Position numbers and translations under genes: made by a program
Assembly: GCA_022824205.1 (NCBI GenBank)
Contig: JAJEAI010000108.1
Span: forward strand, 1 to 40,261
DNA: 40,261 nt
Reading direction: 5' to 3'
Source of the DNA: Candidatus Binatia bacterium
GTDB taxonomy: Bacteria; Desulfobacterota; Binatia; UBA9968; JAJDTQ01
Shown here: positions 1-7,031 of the stretch, in pieces
Layout of the letters: the number at the start of each line of letters is the position of its first letter
How positions within the stretch are numbered: position 1 is the stretch's first letter
Notes under the pieces: model-generated
Told to the model about the DNA's origin: nothing
The model's input: only the letters and a program-made list of their open reading frames with translations
Database searches by the model: none

Positions 1-1
1 C

Positions 2-508
2 GAGAAGTCCGTCGACCACCTGCGGGCGAAGGGGCTCGCCCTGGCGGCGCGCAAGGCCGAGCGCGAGGCCAGCGAGGGCCTGGTGGGCGCATACATCCAC
101 GGCGGCAGCAAGATCGGAGTGCTGCTGGAGGTGAATTGCGAGACGGACTTCGTCGCCAGGACCGAGGAGTTCCAGGCCTTGGTGAAGGACCTCTCGATGC
201 AGGTCGCGGCGGCGAACCCGCGCTACGTACGGCGCGAGGACGTCGGCGAAGCGGAGCTGGAGCGGGAGCGGTCCATCTACCGGCAGCAGGCCGCGGAACT
301 CAACAAGCCCGAGGCGGTGCTGGGCAAGATCGTCGACGGCAAGATGGAGCGCTTTTTCGAGGATGCCTGCCTGATGGAGCAGGCCTTCATCAAGGAGCCC
401 ACCCGCCGCGTGAAGGACCTGATTCAGGACGCCGTCGCGCGCCTCGGCGAGAACATCCGTGTCCGGCGTTTCGTCCGCTACTCCGTTGGCGAGGGGCTGA
501 AGGACTAG
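2..508 (+). CDS. tsf: Elongation factor Ts (5' truncated by window edge)
   Basis: EF-Ts is the guanine nucleotide exchange factor that regenerates EF-Tu-GTP during translation. The reading frame is open from base 2, so the true start lies before the window. The visible 168 residues begin inside the N-terminal region and contain the family signature EVNCETDFVAR (about residues 40-50 of the visible part). The C-terminal end (VRRFVRYSVGEG) is typical of short bacterial EF-Ts. Reading on into pyrH and frr matches the widespread rpsB-tsf-pyrH-frr order, so rpsB probably lies just upstream. The TAG stop coincides with the CTAG flank of a short inverted-terminal-repeat element that begins at the next base, so the original 3' end may have been altered by the insertion. 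Confidence 0.95.
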   Translation, partial: EKSVDHLRAKGLALAARKAEREASEGLVGAYIHGGSKIGVLLEVNCETDFVARTEEFQALVKDLSMQVAAANPRYVRREDVGEAELERERSIYRQQAAELNKPEAVLGKIVDGKMERFFEDACLMEQAFIKEPTRRVKDLIQDAVARLGENIRVRRFVRYSVGEGLKD

Positions 509-711
509 TGTTCTGTCCCGTATAAAACGTCGTGAAGATGCGCAGGACTTTTTGTCGTCGGCAAGGAGCGACGACTGTAGGGGCGACCCGCGGTTGCCCC
601 CAGTGGCCCCTACCACGCGAGGAGGACCCCGGGTCAAGCCCCGGGGTGACGTAACGCAGCCGACGGCGAAAAGGACAAGCAGATTCATGACGTTTTGTAC
701 GGGACAGGACA
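509..711. repeat. MITE-like element with terminal inverted repeats between tsf and pyrH
   Basis: The left end (TGTTCTGTCCCGTATAAAAC) and the reverse complement of the right end match at about 26 of 29 positions, giving clear terminal inverted repeats. The element is flanked by CTAG on the left (505-508, containing the tsf stop) and CTAA on the right (712-715), consistent with a 4-bp YTAR-type target duplication. Inside it lies a small palindrome around 577-601 (GTAGGGGCGACCCGCGGTTG...) that recurs twice at 30077-30249. Bases 536-566 match the interior of the copy at 2055-2122 read on the other strand. No protein of its own is credible, so it is a non-autonomous element. It separates pyrH from tsf by 228 bases. 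Confidence 0.75.
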
Positions 712-736
712 CTAACTCTCGCCAGGGTCCCATCGA

Positions 737-1468
737 ATGACGGACGCTGAGCTGAGATATAAGCGAGTCATTCTCAAGATCACCGGAGAGGTTCTCGCAG
801 GAGAACGCCAGTACGGCATCGATCCCGCCACCGTCGCGAAGTTCGTGGAGGAGATTCGGGAAGTCCACGAACTCGGCTGTGAGATCGCCCTGGTGATCGG
901 CGGCGGCAACATCCTGAGAGGCGCCGAGGCGAGCGAGCATGGCATCGACCGGGCCAGCGCCGACTACATGGGCATGCTCGCCACGGTCATCAACAGCATC
1001 GCGCTGCAGGACGCGCTGGAGAAGATCGGCGTTTCCACGCGCGTGATGTCGGCCATCGAGATGCGGCAGGTGGCCGAGCTGTACATCCGCCGGCGTGCCG
1101 TGCGGCACCTGGAGAAGGGCCGCGTGGTGATCCTGGCGGGTGGCACCGGCAACCCTTTCTTCACGACGGACACGACCGCGAGCCTGCGCGCCATGGAAGT
1201 CGGCGCCGAGGTGATCCTCAAGGCCACCAAGGTGCGCGGCGTGTACGACACCGATCCGTTCAAGAATCACGAGGCGAAGCTCTTCCGTGAGTTGACCCAC
1301 ATGGAGGTCCTCAGCAAGGAGCTCAAGGTGATGGATGCCACCGCCATCTCGCTGTGCATGGACAACCGGCTTCCCATCATCGTGTTCAACGTCATGGAGC
1401 GGGGCAACATACGCAAGGTCGTCAGCGGCCAGCCCATCGGCACCCTCGTGAGCATGGGAACCCCGTAA
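737..1468 (+). CDS. pyrH: UMP kinase
   Basis: PyrH phosphorylates UMP to UDP in cytosolic pyrimidine nucleotide synthesis. It belongs to the amino acid kinase fold family. The 243-residue length is normal. The N-terminal phosphate-binding segment is [12 protein letters not shown] (residues 9-20), where most homologues read LKLSGE. The glycine-rich [10 protein letters not shown] motif follows near residue 54, and the nucleotide-binding [13 protein letters not shown] motif lies near 135-147. [12 protein letters not shown] near 165-176 is also characteristic. The ATG at 737 gives the expected family N-terminus. The gene is followed by frr after 28 bases, suggesting one transcript. Confidence 0.97.
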   Translation: MTDAELRYKRVILKITGEVLAGERQYGIDPATVAKFVEEIREVHELGCEIALVIGGGNILRGAEASEHGIDRASADYMGMLATVINSIALQDALEKIGVSTRVMSAIEMRQVAELYIRRRAVRHLEKGRVVILAGGTGNPFFTTDTTASLRAMEVGAEVILKATKVRGVYDTDPFKNHEAKLFRELTHMEVLSKELKVMDATAISLCMDNRLPIIVFNVMERGNIRKVVSGQPIGTLVSMGTP

Positions 1469-1496
1469 ACGGAGACGGGCGCGTAGGTGGTGACAG

Positions 1497-2054
1497 ATGG
1501 ACGATGTTTTCTTTCAGGTTTTTCAGGACGACTTGGAGAACACCCTGGCGGCCATGCGCCGGGAGTTGGGACGGGTGCGCACGGGAAGGGCCTCGGCCAC
1601 CATCTTCGACGGGGTCGTGGTGGAATACTACGGCACCCAGACGCCCTTGAACCAGATCGCCACCATCGCGGTCCCCGAGCCTCGGTTGGTGACGATCCAG
1701 GCCTATGACCGGAGCGCCGTCGCCGGCATCGAGAAGGCCATCCTGAAGGCGGATCTGGGTCTCACGCCCTCCAACGACGGCCAGCTCATCCGGGTGCCGA
1801 TCCCCGAACTCAGCGGCGAGCGTCGCAAGGATCTGGTGAAGCAGGTGCGCAAGACCGCGGAGGAGTACCGGGTCTCCGTGCGCAACCACCGGCGCGCCGC
1901 CATCGACGAACTGAAGTCGATGCAGAAGGACAAGGAGATCACCGAGGACGAGGTCAAACAGGGCCAGGACCGCATCCAGAAGATCACCACGGATTTCGTC
2001 GGCAAGGTGGACGGATTCCTCAAGGTCAAGGAAGAGGAGATCATGGAGGTCTAG
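1497..2054 (+). CDS. frr: Ribosome recycling factor
   Basis: RRF, with EF-G, splits the post-termination ribosome so that subunits can be reused. The 185-residue protein shows the three-helix-bundle sequence typical of the family: LRRELGRVRTGRAS-like residues near 17-31 (here MRRELGRVRTGRAS), the IPELSGERRKDLVKQVRK segment in the middle, and a C-terminal helix ending VKEEEIMEV. The ATG at 1497 matches the usual start. It lies 28 bases after pyrH. Its TAG stop is formed by the CTAG that flanks a short repeat element starting at 2055, the same arrangement as at tsf. Confidence 0.97.
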   Translation: MDDVFFQVFQDDLENTLAAMRRELGRVRTGRASATIFDGVVVEYYGTQTPLNQIATIAVPEPRLVTIQAYDRSAVAGIEKAILKADLGLTPSNDGQLIRVPIPELSGERRKDLVKQVRKTAEEYRVSVRNHRRAAIDELKSMQKDKEITEDEVKQGQDRIQKITTDFVGKVDGFLKVKEEEIMEV

Positions 2055-2122
2055 TGTCATCGCGCCTTGCCGACGACAAAAAATCCTGCGCAACTCATGC
2101 CACTTATTTGCGGGACGCGACA
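2055..2122. repeat. Short MITE-like element between frr and uppS
   Basis: The element is bounded by TGTC and GACA and flanked on both sides by CTAG (2051-2054 and 2123-2126), a perfect 4-bp target duplication. Its reverse complement aligns closely with the left half of the 509-711 element, including GCGCAGGA..TTTTTTGTCGTCGGC, so it is a shortened, inverted member of the same family. The left CTAG supplies the frr stop codon. Confidence 0.7.
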
Positions 2123-2162
2123 CTAGCGCAGCCTTGGGGCTGCGAGCTTTCGGGTCTTCGGA

Positions 2163-2906
2163 ATGAATCTCCACGGGCTGGAAAAGAGCCGGTTGCCCAC
2201 TCATGTCGCGATCATCATGGACGGCAATGGACGCTGGGCCAGACTGCGCGGCAAGAGCCGCCTGGAAGGTCACCGGGAGGGTACGGCCGCCGTCCGTGCC
2301 ACCGTGGAAATGAGCCGCGACCTGGGCATCCGCTACCTTTCGCTGTACGCGTTCTCCTCGGAAAACTGGAATCGCCCGCACGACGAGGTGGAGGGGTTGA
2401 TGGCGTTGCTGGAGAGCTACCTGGAGTGCGAGCAGGAACGCATGATGCGGGAGGGCATCCGGCTGATGGCCATCGGCGACCGCCAACGCCTGCCGGTGTC
2501 GGTGCGCCGGGTGCTCGACCGGAACATCCTCCTGACGCGCGACAACACCGCCCTCACCGTCATCCTGGCGTTGAGCTACAGCGGCCGCGACGACATCGTC
2601 AGGACGGTCCGGGACATCGCCCGCAAGGTCCAGGAGGGGGAATACGACCTCGCCGAGATCGACGAGTCCCTGGTGGCGGCGAACACGGAGACCGGCTCCA
2701 TTCCCGATCCGGACCTGTTGATCCGGACCAGCGGGGAGATGCGCGTCAGCAACTTCTTCCTTTGGCAGATACCCTACACCGAGCTGTACATTACCCCGAC
2801 GCTGTGGCCGGATTTCTCCCAGCGCCAATACGTCGAAGCGCTGCTGGAGTTTCAGCGGCGCAAGCGTCGCTTCGGCAAGACCGACGAGCAGATCCTGCGG
2901 GGCTGA
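2163..2906 (+). CDS. uppS: Isoprenyl transferase (undecaprenyl diphosphate synthase)
   Basis: A cis-prenyltransferase that condenses isopentenyl diphosphate onto farnesyl diphosphate to make the C55 lipid carrier for peptidoglycan and other surface polymers. It is a cytosolic, membrane-associated enzyme. The 247 residues contain the catalytic HVAIIMDGNGRWA motif (Asp20 as metal and substrate ligand), YAFSSENWNRP in the middle, and the C-terminal DLLIRTSGEMRVSNFFLWQ and YTELYITPTLWPDF signatures. The ATG at 2163 places the catalytic motif at its usual distance from the N-terminus. The gene precedes cdsA by 28 bases, a conserved pairing in bacterial lipid-precursor operons. An untypically weak ribosome-binding site precedes it, directly after the repeat element. 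Confidence 0.96.
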   Translation: MNLHGLEKSRLPTHVAIIMDGNGRWARLRGKSRLEGHREGTAAVRATVEMSRDLGIRYLSLYAFSSENWNRPHDEVEGLMALLESYLECEQERMMREGIRLMAIGDRQRLPVSVRRVLDRNILLTRDNTALTVILALSYSGRDDIVRTVRDIARKVQEGEYDLAEIDESLVAANTETGSIPDPDLLIRTSGEMRVSNFFLWQIPYTELYITPTLWPDFSQRQYVEALLEFQRRKRRFGKTDEQILRG

Positions 2907-2934
2907 CGCAGGACGTTGCCACAGGGTTACGCAG

Positions 2935-3705
2935 ATGCGCGCCCGCGTGCTGACCGCACTGGTCGGACTCCCCCTCGTCGTTGGAATCGTGGTCGCGGAC
3001 CGCGTCTGGCTGTTCGCGTTGTTCATCGAAGCCCTCGCCCTCATCGCCCTCTACGAATACCATCGCATGGCTTTCCCGACCCACCGTGGGATGCGTCTCA
3101 CGGGGGTGGCGGCCGGCATGCTGCTTTCCCTCACCCTGGTGGCGCCCGGTCTATCGAGTCTGGTGCCGCTTGTCGTGGTGGTCCTGTTTGCCGCGTTCGT
3201 CTTCATCGGCGGCGCGCCCGAGGAACGCCACCGCCACCTCGGTGTGGCCCTGGCGGGGGCCTTCTACCTGGGTTACCTGTTCCCTCACTTCATCGTCCTC
3301 TACCGTGCCGGCTACGAGTGGGTGCTGTGGGTGTTGATCGTCGTCTTCTGCACCGACAGCGCCGGCTATTTCGCCGGTGTGGCCGTGGGTCGGAGAAAGT
3401 TGTATCCTTCAGTCAGTCCGGGGAAGACGGTGGAGGGAGCCGTCGCCGCCACCGTGGCGGGGGCGTTGGCCGGATGGGTGTTCGGCTGGTGGCTGCTGGC
3501 GTTGCCGATGGCGCACTTGCTGTGGATTTCCCCGGCGTTCGCGGTCATCGCCCAGGTCGGCGACCTGTTCGAGTCCATCATCAAGCGGGGCTTCGCGGCC
3601 AAGGACTCGGGCGGCATCCTGCCAGGCCACGGCGGCCTGCTGGACCGGCTCGACAGCCTCGTCTTTCCGGGTGTCTTGAGCACCTACTGTTTGCGGTTGC
3701 TTTGA
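2935..3705 (+). CDS. cdsA: Phosphatidate cytidylyltransferase (CDP-diglyceride synthase)
   Basis: CdsA converts phosphatidic acid and CTP to CDP-diacylglycerol, the branch-point precursor for all phospholipids. It is an integral inner-membrane enzyme. The 256-residue protein has several hydrophobic membrane segments. Near the C-terminus it has the diagnostic signature SIIKRGFAAKDSGGILPGHG followed by GLLDRLD. Its product feeds PssA and then Psd, both encoded 7-8 kb downstream. dxr starts two bases after the cdsA stop, so the genes are probably translationally coupled. Confidence 0.96.
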   Translation: MRARVLTALVGLPLVVGIVVADRVWLFALFIEALALIALYEYHRMAFPTHRGMRLTGVAAGMLLSLTLVAPGLSSLVPLVVVVLFAAFVFIGGAPEERHRHLGVALAGAFYLGYLFPHFIVLYRAGYEWVLWVLIVVFCTDSAGYFAGVAVGRRKLYPSVSPGKTVEGAVAATVAGALAGWVFGWWLLALPMAHLLWISPAFAVIAQVGDLFESIIKRGFAAKDSGGILPGHGGLLDRLDSLVFPGVLSTYCLRLL

Positions 3706-3707
3706 CC

Positions 3708-4874
3708 ATGAAGCGCATCGTCATTCTCGGTTCCACCGGAACCATCGGGGTCAACGCCCTCGACGTCATTCGTACGTTCAGGCGCCGGTTCAAGGTCAGC
3801 GGACTCGTGGCCGGACGCAACCTGGAGCTTCTGGCGGAGCAGGTGGCGGAGTTCTCCCCGCGCATCGTCAGCGTCCGGGAACGCGGTGACGTGGACGCCT
3901 TGCGCAAGCTCATGGGGCGCCGCCGCACGGAGGTCGTGTACGGCGAGGAGGGGGCCGTGGCCGCGGCCACCGAGTCCACCGCCGACTTCGTGCTCGCGGC
4001 CATCGTGGGCGGCGCCGGACTGGTGCCGACGTTCGCCGCGGTGCAGGCGGGCAAGGACGTGGGACTCGCCAACAAGGAAGCCCTGGTGATGTCCGGGGAG
4101 CTCTTCGTGCGCGAGGCGCGCAAGCGCGGGGTGCGGCTCCTGCCGGTGGACAGCGAGCACAGCGCGGTGTTCCAGTGTCTCGAAGGGAACCGCCGGCAAG
4201 ACGTCGACAAGATCATCCTTACCGCTTCGGGCGGACCGTTCCTGCGCACGCCGCTCACGGAACTGCCGGAGGTCACCGTCGGGCAGGCGCTCGACCATCC
4301 CACGTGGAAGATGGGTCCCAAGATCACCATCGATTCGGCCACCATGATGAACAAGGGACTGGAGGTCATCGAGGCACGCTGGCTGTTCGGCCTGCCCGCC
4401 GAGCGCGTGGAAGTGATGATCCATCCCCAGAGCATCGTACACTCCATGGTACGCTACCGTGACGGGGCGGTCATGGCGCAGCTCGGCATTCCCGACATGC
4501 GCATTCCCATCGCCTATGCCCTTTCGTATCCCGAACGGCTCGACACCGGGTTGGCGCCGCTCGATCTGACCCACGACGGTCAGCTCACCTTCACGGACGT
4601 GGAAGGGCCGCGCTATCCCGCCCTGGACATCGCCTACGACGCGCTCGCCCAGGGGGGCACCGTGCCGCCGGTTCTCAACGCGGCCAACGAGGTGGCGGTG
4701 TCCGCCTTTCTCGCCGGGCGCATCGGTTTCCGCCGGATACATGAGATCAGCCGCGAGACCATCGCCGCCCACGACCCGGTCAAGCCTCGGCGCCTGGAGC
4801 AGGTGCTGGAGGCCGACCGCTGGGCGCGGGCGTTCGCCGAGGACCTCGTGCAACGCAACGGGTCGGCGCAGTGA
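3708..4874 (+). CDS. dxr: 1-deoxy-D-xylulose 5-phosphate reductoisomerase
   Basis: DXR catalyses the NADPH-dependent conversion of DXP to MEP, the first committed step of the non-mevalonate isoprenoid pathway that ultimately supplies UppS. The reading frame is open far upstream over cdsA, but the ATG at 3708 gives the expected start MKRIVILGSTGTIGVNALDV with its NADPH-binding GSTGxIG loop. This yields 388 residues, close to the usual 385-400. Other family segments are GLANKEALVMSGELF, LPVDSEHSAVFQCL (metal ligands) and TIDSATMMNKGLEVIEA. Its TGA overlaps the GTG start of rseP (GTGA). Confidence 0.97.
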   Translation: MKRIVILGSTGTIGVNALDVIRTFRRRFKVSGLVAGRNLELLAEQVAEFSPRIVSVRERGDVDALRKLMGRRRTEVVYGEEGAVAAATESTADFVLAAIVGGAGLVPTFAAVQAGKDVGLANKEALVMSGELFVREARKRGVRLLPVDSEHSAVFQCLEGNRRQDVDKIILTASGGPFLRTPLTELPEVTVGQALDHPTWKMGPKITIDSATMMNKGLEVIEARWLFGLPAERVEVMIHPQSIVHSMVRYRDGAVMAQLGIPDMRIPIAYALSYPERLDTGLAPLDLTHDGQLTFTDVEGPRYPALDIAYDALAQGGTVPPVLNAANEVAVSAFLAGRIGFRRIHEISRETIAAHDPVKPRRLEQVLEADRWARAFAEDLVQRNGSAQ

Positions 4875-5944
4875 TCGACGTCGTCTACATGATCGTCGCC
4901 GCGGTGGTGGCGTTCGGTGCGCTGGTGTTCCTCCACGAACTGGGGCATTTCCTCGTGGCCAAGAAGGCCGGCGTGGGCGTGCTCACCTTTTCCATCGGCT
5001 TCGGGCCCAAGGTCCTCGTGCGCCGCCACGGCGAAACGGAGTACTGCGTCAGCGCCTTCCCCTTGGGGGGTTACGTCCGGATGATGGGCGAAGACCCGAG
5101 CGATCAGGCCATCGACGCGGACCCGAACCGGTCCTTCTCCCAGCGCGGTCTGGGGGTGCGCACCGCCATCGTGGCGGCCGGCCCCGGGGCCAACTTCCTC
5201 TTGGCCATGGCCGTGTTCCTCCTGGTCTTCATCGTTTTCGGCGTGCCCTACCGCACGGCGGAAATCGGCGGCGTCCAGCCCGGCACCCCGGCGGCCGAGG
5301 CCGGGCTTCAGGCGGGCGATCGTGTCGTCCTGGTGGGCGACCGCCCCATCCGCTCGTGGGACGAGTTGTCGCGCGCGGTGCGCGAGAGCGAGGGCCGCGC
5401 ACTGGGACTGGGGGTGGCTCGGGACGGACGGGAGTTCATGGTTTCGCTGCGCCCGACCCTGGGACAGGCCCCCAATCTCCTGGGCGAGATCGAGGACGTG
5501 TGGCTCATCGGCATCCAGAGCGCCGGTACCGTGGCGGTGGCCAGGCCCAACCCCTTGACCGCGGCCTGGCTTTCCGTGGCGCGCACCGTGGAGATGACGC
5601 TGCTCACCTTCGAGGTGCTGTTCAAGATGGTGGTGGGCCGGGTGGATTCCACGAATCTCGGCGGGCCGTTGATGATCGCGCAGGTGGCCGGAGAACAGGC
5701 CCAGCGGGGCTTGGCCAACTACCTGTTTCTCGTGGCGCTGCTGAGCGTCAACCTGGGAGTGCTCAACCTGCTGCCCATTCCCGTGCTGGACGGCGGGCAC
5801 CTGCTGTTCTTCTTCATCGAGGCAATACGCGGACGGCCCCTGGGCATGAGGCAGCGGGAACGAGCGCAGCAGTTCGGCCTCGTGGTGTTGCTGTTCGTCA
5901 TGGTCTACGCGTTCTACAACGATCTGGCACGGCTTTTCGGTTGA
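4871..5944 (+). CDS. rseP: RIP metalloprotease RseP (site-2 protease)
   Basis: An intramembrane zinc metalloprotease that cleaves transmembrane anti-sigma factors and remnant signal peptides. It is located in the inner membrane. The HELGH zinc motif (His22, Glu23, His26) lies in the first transmembrane segment. A single PDZ domain occupies roughly residues 125-200 (GTPAAEAGLQAGDRV). The LDGGH motif of the last catalytic segment follows NLLPIPV near residue 300. At 357 residues with one PDZ domain it matches the shorter bacterial form, not the 450-residue two-PDZ enzyme of E. coli. The GTG start at 4871 overlaps the dxr stop by four bases. Confidence 0.95.
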   Translation: MIDVVYMIVAAVVAFGALVFLHELGHFLVAKKAGVGVLTFSIGFGPKVLVRRHGETEYCVSAFPLGGYVRMMGEDPSDQAIDADPNRSFSQRGLGVRTAIVAAGPGANFLLAMAVFLLVFIVFGVPYRTAEIGGVQPGTPAAEAGLQAGDRVVLVGDRPIRSWDELSRAVRESEGRALGLGVARDGREFMVSLRPTLGQAPNLLGEIEDVWLIGIQSAGTVAVARPNPLTAAWLSVARTVEMTLLTFEVLFKMVVGRVDSTNLGGPLMIAQVAGEQAQRGLANYLFLVALLSVNLGVLNLLPIPVLDGGHLLFFFIEAIRGRPLGMRQRERAQQFGLVVLLFVMVYAFYNDLARLFG

Positions 5945-5955
5945 CCGTCGCGGGC

Positions 5956-6693
5956 ATGAAAGTACTCGGACTCGATACCTCGACGGCGCTGTTGAGCGTC
6001 GCCGTTCTGGACGGCGGCGCGCTGGTAGCCCAACGCACCCGGGAGTCGGCGTGGCCACGGGACCGGCGGCCGGGCCGTTCGAACCACGCGGAAGGGCTGC
6101 TTCCGCTCATCGCGGAGGTGCTCGACGTCGCCGGGATCGAGTTCTCGGGCCTCTCGCTGGTGGGCGTGGCCGTGGGGCCCGGCACCTTTACCGGGCTGCG
6201 CATCGGTATCAGCACGGCCAAGGGGTTGGTGTATGGCTCGGACGTCCCGGTGGTCGGGGTGCGCACGCTGGAGGCCTCGGCGTACCGTGTACCGGCGGAG
6301 GAGCCCGTATTCGTCTGCCCCATGGTGGACGCGCGCAAGGGCGAGGTCTACGCTTCCCTGTTCCGGCGTACCTCCCTGGCCGCCGAGTGCCTGATCGAGG
6401 ATTCCCTGGCGCCGCCGGAGGAAATGGTCCGGCGCGTGCGGTCCGTGGCGGCGGGTTCGTGCCTGTACCTGGGGAGCGGCGCCCGAGCCTACGCCGAGGT
6501 CATCGCCCGGTGCGGCGCGGGCCGCGCCCGGGTGAGCGACGGCGGCGAATATCCCGCCGTCGCCGCCGGCGTCGCGCGCATCGCCGAAGCCCGTTACCGC
6601 GCCGCGCCGGAAACCGCGGCCGCTTCCCTTGCGCCCCATTACATCCGCCCGCCCGACGCGGTGCCGAGTGCCGTGCGTGGCGGTGCGGGGTAG
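5956..6693 (+). CDS. tsaB: tRNA threonylcarbamoyladenosine biosynthesis protein TsaB
   Basis: TsaB is the scaffold partner of TsaD in forming t6A at position 37 of ANN-decoding tRNAs. The frame is open over rseP, but the ATG at 5956 gives the typical N-terminus MKVLGLDTSTALLSVAVLDG and a normal length of 245 residues. The ASKHA-fold motif VGPGTFTGLRIGISTAKGL is present near residues 75-93. The C-terminal half is more divergent, as is usual for the family. The gene starts 11 bases after rseP. An upstream in-frame TTG at 5941 would add five residues and is less likely. Confidence 0.93.
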   Translation: MKVLGLDTSTALLSVAVLDGGALVAQRTRESAWPRDRRPGRSNHAEGLLPLIAEVLDVAGIEFSGLSLVGVAVGPGTFTGLRIGISTAKGLVYGSDVPVVGVRTLEASAYRVPAEEPVFVCPMVDARKGEVYASLFRRTSLAAECLIEDSLAPPEEMVRRVRSVAAGSCLYLGSGARAYAEVIARCGAGRARVSDGGEYPAVAAGVARIAEARYRAAPETAAASLAPHYIRPPDAVPSAVRGGAG

Positions 6694-6723
6694 CCCTCGG
6701 GCAGGTTTCGCCCCCGGTTCGCG

Positions 6724-6752
6724 TTGACAAAGATGCGGCCGTTCGATAGATT
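6724..6752 (+). promoter_or_regulatory. Sigma70-type promoter for the DUF465-ilvBNC operon
   Basis: A perfect -35 hexamer TTGACA (6724-6729) is followed, after 17 bases, by TAGATT (6747-6752). It lies in the gap after tsaB and about 40 bases before the first start codon, so transcription would begin near 6759. This is inferred from consensus only. Confidence 0.7.
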
Positions 6753-6791
6753 TTGTGGCTTGCCCGAAACTCTCGATCAGGAGGTTGCGAC

Positions 6792-7019
6792 ATGGAGGAA
6801 AGAGAGGAGCAGATGATTGCTTCTGTCTTGGACAAGGACCCCGAACTGCGGAAATACTACGAAGAACATCTCGAATACGAGCGTTTGCTGGGGGACTTGC
6901 ACGACAAGGGTTACCTGTCGCCCGAAGAGGAGATGGAGAAGAAGCGCATCCAGAAACTGAAGCTCGTCGGCAAGGACAAGATCATGCAGATTCTTGGCAA
7001 GTACAAGTCGGCGAGCTGA
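6792..7019 (+). CDS. Small DUF465 (YdcH-like) family protein
   Basis: A 75-residue, highly charged, predicted all-helical protein. The pattern HLEYERLLGDLHDKGYLSPEEE followed by basic KKRIQKLKLVGKDKIMQIL resembles the DUF465/YdcH family of short coiled-coil proteins, whose function is not established. The ATG at 6792 is preceded by a strong AGGAGG (6779-6784). An upstream GTG-type extension in the same frame overlaps the promoter -10 region and is not used. It is the first gene after the promoter and ends 12 bases before ilvB, so it is probably co-transcribed with the acetolactate synthase genes. Confidence 0.8.
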   Translation: MEEREEQMIASVLDKDPELRKYYEEHLEYERLLGDLHDKGYLSPEEEMEKKRIQKLKLVGKDKIMQILGKYKSAS

Positions 7020-7031
7020 GGGGAGAAAACG

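Noticed and set aside
552..740. 62-codon frame between tsf and pyrH
   Set aside because: Lies inside the repeat element and has no ribosome-binding site or similarity pattern.
2916..3707. Upstream extension of the dxr frame over cdsA
   Set aside because: Arg/Pro-rich shadow of cdsA; DXR homology starts exactly at the ATG at 3708.
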